Below, one piece after another: positions 1 through 4,628 of a stretch of 5,000 bases of DNA (position 1 is the stretch's first letter; each line of letters opens with the position of its first letter). The stretch is from Candidatus Krumholzibacteriia bacterium (lineage in GTDB: Bacteria > Krumholzibacteriota > Krumholzibacteriia > LZORAL124-64-63). The DNA lies in assembly GCA_027056825.1 (NCBI GenBank), contig JALUJS010000123.1, positions 1-5,000 of the forward strand. Reading direction: 5' to 3'. The notes beneath the pieces are model-generated. The model searched no databases. It was not told the DNA's origin and saw only the letters and a list, made by a program, of their open reading frames with translations. The position numbers and the translations under genes were made by a program.

Positions 1-154
1 CAAGCAGATCGCCTATGAGCTGGGGACCGTCGAAAAGACCATCAAGGTGCACAGGGCGAGGGTCATGGAGAAGATGGAGGCGGTGTCGGTGGCCGAACTC
101 GTCAAACTCGCCGCTCGGCTCGGCATCGACGGCCCCGAAGAGCCCCCGGATTGA
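1..154 (+). CDS. FixJ/NarL-type response regulator, C-terminal HTH fragment (5' end outside window)
   Basis: The open frame enters from the left edge (first full codon at 2) and ends at TGA 152-154, leaving about 50 residues. The sequence KQIAYELGTVEKTIKVHRAR followed by VMEKMEA and AELVKLAARLGI is the second half of a LuxR-type helix-turn-helix. The EKTIKVHRARVMEKM recognition-helix pattern is typical of the FixJ subgroup of two-component regulators, whose missing N-terminus would be a phosphoacceptor receiver domain. A FixJ-like protein binds promoter DNA once phosphorylated by a partner histidine kinase. The partner and target genes are not visible. It runs on the opposite strand to every other gene here and converges on the toxin gene, so it is probably not part of the Nuo-like operon. 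The family call is secure; a link to nitrogen or oxygen control cannot be inferred. Confidence 0.88.
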   Translation, partial: KQIAYELGTVEKTIKVHRARVMEKMEAVSVAELVKLAARLGIDGPEEPPD

Positions 155-309
155 TCGCCTTCCCCAAGGCTTTGGCCGAAAGATCCCGCTCCACAGTCAG
201 CTGCCCGATCTTCTGGTGCGGTTCCCGGACGCGGGCCGCGAAGCGGCCAGAGCGGCCGGGTTGCCCTGCAATCCGGATGACCGGCGCGGTTGCCTGGTGC
301 GAGCGAGAG
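155..309. other. Convergent intergenic region with a short GC-rich hairpin
   Basis: This gap separates the stop of the FixJ-like regulator (plus) from the stop of the RelE/ParE toxin (minus). The only clear structure is a perfect 6-bp inverted repeat, GGCCGC at 234-239 and GCGGCC at 243-248, with a 3-nt GAA spacer. Neither strand has a T-run after it, so it is at best a weak or Rho-assisted bidirectional terminator. Open frames cross the region but resemble no protein I recognise, and I call no gene. Confidence 0.35.
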
Positions 310-645
310 TTAGCAATTCCAGTTCAAAAACCTGCCGAGCAGGACATCTTCCACATTCCGGCGAGAATCGATAACGGACAACACCAAAACACGGTCGCCC
401 TCTATTCTATTAAGCACGCGCCAGGGCGTAATCACAACCTCGCGATACAGAGAGATTCCCTGGCTGAGCAATTCTGGAACGACGCGTCCCTGTAATGGCG
501 ATTCCGCGAGTTTGGCTGTTCTGGATTTGATGCGAGCGAGGACCTTCTTCGCAGTGCCCGGACTCTCCTCAGCGATGTAAAGGACTATTCCCGCAAGATC
601 GCTCTCAGCGACCGAGGCCCACAAGACCTGGTATGACTTGCTCAT
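310..645 (-). CDS. RelE/ParE family toxin of a type II toxin-antitoxin pair
   Basis: This 111-residue protein has the size and pattern of the RelE/ParE toxin superfamily. An N-terminal beta strand (residues 5-9, YQVLW) leads into a long helical hairpin (about 12-48). The segment LQGRVVPEL (51-59) follows, then REVVITPWRV (68-77), and the C-terminal VIDSRRNVEDVL (91-102), which is the typical ParE/RelE end strand and tail. RelE members cleave mRNA at the ribosome and ParE members poison gyrase; the sequence alone does not decide which applies, though the SRRNVEDVL ending is common in ParE-annotated proteins. The ATG at 645-643 overlaps the antitoxin stop as ATGA, so toxin translation is coupled to the antitoxin. 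GC content by eye is near one half, below the Nuo-like genes, which fits acquisition by transfer. No truncation is seen. Confidence 0.92.
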   Translation of the reverse strand: MSKSYQVLWASVAESDLAGIVLYIAEESPGTAKKVLARIKSRTAKLAESPLQGRVVPELLSQGISLYREVVITPWRVLNRIEGDRVLVLSVIDSRRNVEDVLLGRFLNWNC

Positions 646-920
646 TTCTTCTCTAACGCATCGGCGATACGAGAAAAGACCTCATCCTGGGAGCGAACTT
701 TGCCCTTGCGGACATTCTCTTCCCCATGCGAGATGAGCTTCAAGAGGCCCAGCGCATAGCGCATATCTTCGTAGCTCCTTGCGTCCTGGAGCACCGCTCG
801 CGGCTCCCCATTCTGCGTGATCACTACGGGCCGCTTCGTATCAGTGACCTGCTTAAGAAGATCGGAAGCCTTTGTTTTCAAATAGGTTACTGGACGAATG
901 TCTTTTTTCAGATTCAACAC
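642..920 (-). CDS. Phd/YefM family antitoxin
   Basis: This 92-residue protein has an N-terminal Phd/YefM fold: IRPVTYLKTKASDLLKQV (8-25) is the DNA-binding and dimerisation part. RPVVITQNGEPRAVLQD (30-46) is the hallmark 'R-P-x-x-I-T-x-N-G-x-P-x-A-V-L' strand-turn-strand. The polar, charged C-terminal tail (about 60-92) is the part expected to wrap and inhibit the toxin. It should neutralise the downstream RelE/ParE protein and repress the shared promoter, with the toxin as co-repressor. The start is uncertain by one codon: GTG 920-918 lies 5 nt and TTG 917-915 lies 8 nt after the GGAGG at 930-926. I report the GTG. The frame stays open far upstream, but that part is antisense-like low-complexity sequence inside the rubrerythrin gene and should not be joined to this protein. 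The gene overlaps the toxin by 4 nt. Confidence 0.92.
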   Translation of the reverse strand: MLNLKKDIRPVTYLKTKASDLLKQVTDTKRPVVITQNGEPRAVLQDARSYEDMRYALGLLKLISHGEENVRKGKVRSQDEVFSRIADALEKK

Positions 921-925
921 TAGCA

Positions 926-930
926 CCTCC
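926..930 (-). promoter_or_regulatory. Shine-Dalgarno sequence of the antitoxin
   Basis: A perfect GGAGG on the minus strand. Its spacing (5 nt to GTG, 8 nt to TTG) shows that the antitoxin starts with a non-ATG codon here and not at the distant upstream ATG. Confidence 0.75.
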
Positions 931-932
931 GG

Positions 933-959
933 CCAAGGTTGGTCTATATATGGTACCAA
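933..959. promoter_or_regulatory. Possible antitoxin operator (palindromes over the -10 region)
   Basis: Palindromic elements cluster here: TGGTACCA at 951-958, the inverted pair TTGGT (939-943) and ACCAA (955-959) around an AT-rich centre, and CCAAGGTTGG at 933-942. Phd/YefM antitoxins are known to bind short palindromes overlapping their own promoter. These elements overlap the proposed -10 box and the start region, where repression would be expected. The role is inferred from position only. Confidence 0.42.
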
Positions 960-977
960 ATTTAGGGCATGTGTCAA
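945..977 (-). promoter_or_regulatory. Putative sigma70 promoter of the toxin-antitoxin operon
   Basis: A perfect -35 box TTGACA lies at 977-972 on the minus strand. Candidate -10 boxes are TACCAT (955-950, 16-nt spacer) and CATATA (952-947, 19-nt spacer) in an AT-rich stretch. The transcript would start about 20 nt before the antitoxin Shine-Dalgarno. The -35 box is strong and the -10 box is imperfect, so the exact start is not fixed. Independent transcription of the TA pair fits a self-regulating module placed after another operon. Confidence 0.6.
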
Positions 978-1082
978 CTTTTTCCAACATATTGCCAACA
1001 CCCGAAACCAGGAAGATCGGTCCCCCGGGGGGGTGGTATTGGATCCATTCTCAACCACGCGCAGAAGTAAAGGAATGGAAAG

Positions 1083-1099
1083 GGGCGGAACCGCCGCCC
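1083..1099 (-). terminator. Possible weak terminator after the rubrerythrin gene
   Basis: Just after the rubrerythrin stop, the minus strand can form GGGCGG(CGGTT)CCGCCC, a perfect 6-bp GC stem with a 5-nt loop. A pyrimidine-rich stretch with short T-runs (CTTTCCATTCCTTTACTT) follows instead of a clean T-tract. It could end the Nuo-like operon before the separately promoted TA genes, but read-through seems likely. Confidence 0.4.
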
Positions 1100-1582
1100 T
1101 CAGTTCTGATCCAGGATATTGTCGTCGTACTGCTTCTCGAAGGCGTCCTTGTGGGAGCCTTCCTCGGCGGCCAGGCGCAGCAGCACTTCCTTGATGGCCG
1201 GCGTGGTGCAGCGGGCGGCCAGGTCGAGGTACAGGCGCTCGGCGCGGGACTCGCTCTTCATGGCGGCGATCAGCAGATCCTGCTGGTCGGCGTCCGGGTC
1301 GAGGTGGAAGCTGCGCAGGTAGTCGCTGATCTTCAGGTCGGTGACGCGATCGTTGGCCAGGTCCGTCGGCAGGCCCGCGCGCAGGTCGCTGATCATCTGC
1401 TGGTGTCGGTCCTCCTCCGCGGCCATCTCCTCGCACATCTTCTTCACGCCGGGGTGGGCCGCCTGGGCCGCGAACTTGCGGTAGAACTCGGCGGCCTTGA
1501 CCTCCTGGCCGAGGGCGAACTCCAGCACCTCGTCCACGCTGTTGAAATCGACCGTGGCGTCGCCCTTGCCCTCTTTCACCAT
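1100..1582 (-). CDS. Rubrerythrin-like ferritin-family diiron protein
   Basis: This 160-residue protein is a four-helix bundle of the rubrerythrin/ferritin-like family. The two halves repeat the diiron signature: E27-x6-Y34 then E57-x2-H60, and E111-x6-Y118 then E141-x2-H144. These supply the expected carboxylate and histidine iron ligands. Rubrerythrins reduce hydrogen peroxide in the cytoplasm of anaerobes and microaerobes. Classical ones also carry a C-terminal rubredoxin domain with two CxxC knuckles; it is absent here, so electrons must come from another protein. The start is the ATG at 1582-1580, with AAGGAG at 1595-1590 and a 7-nt spacer; the in-frame codons upstream encode only a repetitive Ser/Ala/Gly run from the intergenic repeat. 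It lies 79 nt after the NuoI-GltD fusion gene on the same strand, so co-transcription is likely. A role protecting the Fe-S enzymes from peroxide, or using them as electron source, is inference. Confidence 0.88.
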   Translation of the reverse strand: MVKEGKGDATVDFNSVDEVLEFALGQEVKAAEFYRKFAAQAAHPGVKKMCEEMAAEEDRHQQMISDLRAGLPTDLANDRVTDLKISDYLRSFHLDPDADQQDLLIAAMKSESRAERLYLDLAARCTTPAIKEVLLRLAAEEGSHKDAFEKQYDDNILDQN

Positions 1583-1589
1583 GCCGTTT

Positions 1590-1595
1590 CTCCTT
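1590..1595 (-). promoter_or_regulatory. Shine-Dalgarno sequence of the rubrerythrin gene
   Basis: AAGGAG with a 7-nt spacer to the ATG at 1582. It decides the start against the longer in-frame alternative beginning near 1693. Confidence 0.8.
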
Positions 1596-1613
1596 CCGTG
1601 TGCCGCTGGCGCG

Positions 1614-1673
1614 CGCCCGGATCCTGCGGACCCGGACCTTTCCGACTCAGACCCTGCGGAATCAGACCCTGCG
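1614..1673 (-). repeat. Four degenerate 15-nt tandem repeat units spanning the stop of the fusion gene
   Basis: On the minus strand four consecutive 15-nt units run from 1673 down to 1614: CGCAGGGTCTGATTC, CGCAGGGTCTGAGTC, GGAAAGGTCCGGGTC and CGCAGGATCCGGGCG. The first two differ at one base. The last coding codons and the TGA stop of the NuoI-GltD fusion gene (1664-1662) lie in unit 1, and unit 2 repeats the same TGA in frame 15 nt later. Read in the rubrerythrin frame, the repeat gives a five-residue period of the type SAGSx, but this lies upstream of the real start. Confidence 0.75.
1617..1635 (-). other. Strong RNA hairpin between the fusion gene and the rubrerythrin gene
   Basis: The minus-strand transcript can form CCGGGTCC(GCA)GGATCCGG, an 8-bp stem with one G-U pair (arms 1635-1628 and 1624-1617). 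No T-run follows, so it is not a normal intrinsic terminator. It sits about 20 nt before the rubrerythrin ribosome binding site and could block 3' decay, mark an RNA processing site, or tune expression between the two genes. It arises from the last two units of the 15-nt repeat. Confidence 0.5.
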
Positions 1674-3449
1674 CACCTTGGCGTCCACGCCAAGATAGCG
1701 GGAAATCCCTTCGACGGCCTTCAGGCCGTCGGCGATGGCGCTGATCGCGTCGGCCGTGTCGTTCACCAGGTCTCCGCCGGCGAAGATGCCCTCGACATGC
1801 GTCATGCCGTTCTCGTCGCAGTCGATGTAGCCCCACTTGTTGCTGACGCCCTCGGCCACGTCATCGGGCAGCCAGGTCAGGTCGGGCTTTTGGCCGATGG
1901 CCACGATGACGCGGTCGACGATCAGGTGGTTCTCGACGCCCTCGATAAGCTTGGGCCGCGGCCGGCCGCCATCCTCGCTGGCCACCATCTCGGCCGGGCC
2001 CCACACGAAGTCCAGTTTGCCCTCGGGCGTCTGCTCCACGCGCAGCGGGATGTTCTGGGTGATGAGCTTCACCCCCTCGGCCTGCGCGTCCTCGATCTCC
2101 TCGTCGTCCGCCGGCATGTCCACCAGGCGGCGGCGGTAGGCGATGGTCACCTCGGCGCCCAGGCGGCGGCTGATGCGCGCGGCGTCGATGGCCACGTTGC
2201 CGCCGCCGACCACCACGACGCTCTCGCCCACATCCACCTTCTTGCCCAGGTGGTGGTCGATGAGCATGTCGATGGCGTGCATCACCCCCGGCAGGTCCTC
2301 GCCCGGCGCCCGCAGGGCCGACGGCTTGAGCAGGCCGGTGCCGATATACACCGCGTCGAACTCCTGCTGGATGCGCTTGAACTCGTCGCCCTCGACCTTG
2401 TGATTGGTCAGGATCTTCACGCCGCGGTCGGTCAGCAGCTTGACCTGTTTCTCCAGCGACGGCAGCGGGAAGCGGTACTTGGGGATGCCGAAGAAGGTGG
2501 CGCCGCCCACCTGGGGCAAGGCCTCGAACACCGTCACCTGGAAGCCGCGGACCGCCAGGTAGAACGCGGCGGTCAGACCGCCCGGGCCGCCGCCGATGAC
2601 GGCGACCTTCCTGCCCGCGCCGATCTGCGGCACATCGCGGCTGAGCACCTGGTCGAAGTCGCTGAACTGCTCGGTGGCGAATCGCTTGAGCCAGCGGATG
2701 GCCAGCGGATCACCATTGACGCCCACCGCACACACGCCCTCGCAGCGGCGCGTGCAGACCTTGCCGCACATTTCCGGCAGCGGGTTGTTGTCGTAGATCT
2801 GCTGCACGGCGCGCTCGTAGTCGCCGTCGCGGATCGCAGCGATGTAGTCGGGAATGTGCATGTGCGCCGGGCAGGCGGCGATGCACAGACCGCATTCGAC
2901 GCAGCGGGCGGCCTCCTTGCGGGCCTGCTCCTCGTTGTAGCCCAGGACCACCTCGGCCCAGGTCTTCACGCGCTCTTCCTCGGGTTCGAGCATGGGCATG
3001 GGCACGCGCTCGTGGTCGATGAGGTCGTACCCGGCGTCCTTGCGCCAGCCGCGCTCGTCGCCGTCCCAGTCCTTCTTGTCCACACCGGGAATATAGCGGA
3101 ACACGTCCGGATCCTTGTCAACCCATACGTACTCGCTGCTCATGCCCAGCGAGGCGCTGGGGCAGACATCCACGCACAGGGCACACCAGCAGCAGCGGCC
3201 GTAGTCGACCTTGGGCCGCAACCCGCTGTCGCCCTTGGTTGGCTCATCCACCGGCACCATGTCGATGGCCTCGTTCTGGCAGATGTCCGCGCAGGTGCCG
3301 CACCCGATGCACTTTTCGGTGTCGTTGATGTGCCAGCCGCGGTACCGCTCCGCGCCGGGCCGGTGGGTGCTGTCCTGCGGCACGGTGAAGGGCTTCTGGA
3401 AGGCGCGCGCCCAGGCCGAGAACGGTGCGATGACATTCCTGAGGCTCAT
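1662..3449 (-). CDS. NuoI-like ferredoxin fused to a GltD/NfnB-like FAD- and NAD(P)-binding oxidoreductase
   Basis: This 595-residue protein has two modules. Residues 1-110 resemble NuoI: a FQKPFTV and ERYRGWH lead-in, then two [4Fe-4S] sets (C47, C50, C53, C57 and C86, C89, C92, C96). Residues 165-595 resemble the small subunit of glutamate synthase (GltD) and the NfnB family. They begin with an Fe-S domain (C183, C186, C189, C193P, and C228, C232, C236, C240). A FAD-binding site with GGGPGG (286-291) and acidic strand end FEA follows, then a GTG segment (370-372), an NAD(P)H site VGGGNVAIDAAR (414-425) with Arg-rich YRRR (438-441), and the closing GIFAGGD (554-560). GltD-type subunits pass electrons between NAD(P)H and Fe-S clusters through FAD. 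Here the fused NuoI domain would link this to the peripheral arm of a complex I-like enzyme. The ATG at 3449 has GAGAGG (3464-3459) with a 9-nt spacer and follows nuoD by 6 nt. There is no GltB partner beside it, so glutamate synthesis is unlikely. The domain call is firm; the electron direction is inferred. Confidence 0.9.
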   Translation of the reverse strand: MSLRNVIAPFSAWARAFQKPFTVPQDSTHRPGAERYRGWHINDTEKCIGCGTCADICQNEAIDMVPVDEPTKGDSGLRPKVDYGRCCWCALCVDVCPSASLGMSSEYVWVDKDPDVFRYIPGVDKKDWDGDERGWRKDAGYDLIDHERVPMPMLEPEEERVKTWAEVVLGYNEEQARKEAARCVECGLCIAACPAHMHIPDYIAAIRDGDYERAVQQIYDNNPLPEMCGKVCTRRCEGVCAVGVNGDPLAIRWLKRFATEQFSDFDQVLSRDVPQIGAGRKVAVIGGGPGGLTAAFYLAVRGFQVTVFEALPQVGGATFFGIPKYRFPLPSLEKQVKLLTDRGVKILTNHKVEGDEFKRIQQEFDAVYIGTGLLKPSALRAPGEDLPGVMHAIDMLIDHHLGKKVDVGESVVVVGGGNVAIDAARISRRLGAEVTIAYRRRLVDMPADDEEIEDAQAEGVKLITQNIPLRVEQTPEGKLDFVWGPAEMVASEDGGRPRPKLIEGVENHLIVDRVIVAIGQKPDLTWLPDDVAEGVSNKWGYIDCDENGMTHVEGIFAGGDLVNDTADAISAIADGLKAVEGISRYLGVDAKVRRV

Positions 3450-3455
3450 GTCCGT

Positions 3456-4628
3456 TTACCTCTCGATTTCGGGGGGGCAGGTCTGCAGCGACACCATCAG
3501 GGCCGACAGGTCGGCGATGTTGGTGCCCGGCAACATGCGCTCCAGAACGGTGACGGCGTTGGTGTAGCTGGGGCCGCGCAGGTGCACGCGGCGGATCTTG
3601 TCCGAACCGTCGGTGACCATCACGAAGCCCATCTCCCCGCGGCTGGCCTCGGCCCGCACGTAGGTGTACCCGGCGGGGATGGTCCAGTGGAGCATGTTGG
3701 GCAGCTTGGCGCAGTACGGCCCCTCGTGGGGCATCTTCTGCAGGATCTGCCGGATCATGCCGATGGACTCCTGGATCTCCATGCGCCGCACCAGGGTGCG
3801 CGCGTAGATATCGCTGCCGGTGGCGGTGCAGACCTTGAAGTCCAGCTCGGGGTACTTCAGGTAAGGGAAGTCGCGGCGGGTGTCGCGGGCGATGCCCATG
3901 GCGCGCAGCGGCGGCCCGGTGATGCCGATCTCCTCCGCCCACTCCCGCGGCAGCACGCCCACGCCCCTGGCGCGTGTGCGGAAGACCTCGCTGTCGAGGA
4001 TCAGGTCGTCCAGGTAGGGCAGGCGTTCCTCGATGGCATCCAGGGTCTTTTCCAGACGCAGGGCGAACCCTTGGGGCAGATCGCGCCGGACGCCGCCGTA
4101 GGTGATGTACATGTGGTACACCCGGCCGCCGGTCAGCTCCTCGAAGCTGTCCAGCAGGAAGTCACGCAGGGTATAGGTCCAGTTGGGGGCGGTGCCCAGG
4201 CCCATGGTGCCGGCCTGCCCGCCGAAGACCATCAACTGGGCCTGCAGGCGGGACATCTCCATGACCAGCGTGCGGATCCACTGCGCCTTCTCGGGCACCT
4301 CGGCGTCGAGGCCCGACAGCTCTTCCAGCGAGGCGGCCAACAGGTACTCGGTGGTGTCCGGTTCGGCCACGCACATGCGGCAGACGATGGGGAAGCTCTG
4401 GATGTACTTGCGGCGCTCCATGAGCTTTTCGAACCCGCGGTGCAGGTAGCCCACGTGGGTGATGCCGCGCTTGATGGTGTCACCCTCCAGCCACACCTGC
4501 ACCGACATGTTGCCGGTGATGCCCGGATGCTGGGGGCCGAACCAGAGCTGGACCTCGCGCGGGTTCGGTCCGTCCTGGGGATCCTCCAGGATGTCGAACC
4601 CCGGGTTTTCGATCTCGAACAGGCTCAC
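3456..4628 (-). CDS. nuoD: NuoD-like subunit of a complex I-related oxidoreductase (49-kDa / hydrogenase large-subunit family)
   Basis: This 390-residue protein has the full family length, close to the 409 residues of Thermus Nqo4. Landmarks are GPQHP (31-35), HVGYLHRGFEKLMERRKY (58-75), ELTGGRVYHMYITYGGVRRDLP near 157-178, and the C-terminal IER ending. In complex I this subunit forms the quinone cavity with NuoB beside cluster N2. Compared with Thermus Nqo4 as I recall it, the residues at His38, Tyr87 and Asp139 are here T38, V87 and T141, so the usual quinone headgroup contacts are missing. Cysteines sit at C86 (RMC, where hydrogenases have RxCGxC) and C384 (QTC, where hydrogenases have DPCxxC); the second cysteine of each motif is Glu (E89, E387). 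The start is the GTG at 4628-4626, overlapping the nuoC stop as GTGA, with AAGGGG 8 nt upstream. A longer open frame further upstream is nuoC in another frame. The family call is firm; quinone reduction is doubtful. Confidence 0.93.
   Translation of the reverse strand: MSLFEIENPGFDILEDPQDGPNPREVQLWFGPQHPGITGNMSVQVWLEGDTIKRGITHVGYLHRGFEKLMERRKYIQSFPIVCRMCVAEPDTTEYLLAASLEELSGLDAEVPEKAQWIRTLVMEMSRLQAQLMVFGGQAGTMGLGTAPNWTYTLRDFLLDSFEELTGGRVYHMYITYGGVRRDLPQGFALRLEKTLDAIEERLPYLDDLILDSEVFRTRARGVGVLPREWAEEIGITGPPLRAMGIARDTRRDFPYLKYPELDFKVCTATGSDIYARTLVRRMEIQESIGMIRQILQKMPHEGPYCAKLPNMLHWTIPAGYTYVRAEASRGEMGFVMVTDGSDKIRRVHLRGPSYTNAVTVLERMLPGTNIADLSALMVSLQTCPPEIER

Noticed and set aside
151..495. A 114-codon plus-strand frame starting over the regulator stop codon
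   Set aside because: Its second half is antisense to the RelE/ParE toxin, and the first half shows no motif or ribosome binding site.
1022..1033. CCCCC followed by GGGGGGG as a terminator stem
   Set aside because: The two runs are adjacent with no loop and have no T-tract after them, so a functional hairpin is unlikely.
642..1436. A 264-residue protein with the antitoxin at its C-terminus
   Set aside because: The upstream part lies within the rubrerythrin gene in another frame. A Shine-Dalgarno and promoter sit directly before the 92-residue antitoxin.
1583..1693. An N-terminal extension of the rubrerythrin protein
   Set aside because: It encodes only the Ser/Ala/Gly repeat from the 15-nt tandem units and overlaps the end of the fusion gene. 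AAGGAG before the ATG at 1582 marks the real start.
872..1744. A 290-codon plus-strand open frame starting in the antitoxin
   Set aside because: It crosses the TA promoter region and is antisense to the rubrerythrin gene. Composition is typical of an antisense shadow and no motif is seen.
1662..3449. Annotation as glutamate synthase small subunit (gltD)
   Set aside because: No large subunit gene is adjacent, and the N-terminal NuoI domain and the nuoC-nuoD context point to a different role. The similarity is to the fold and cofactor sites.
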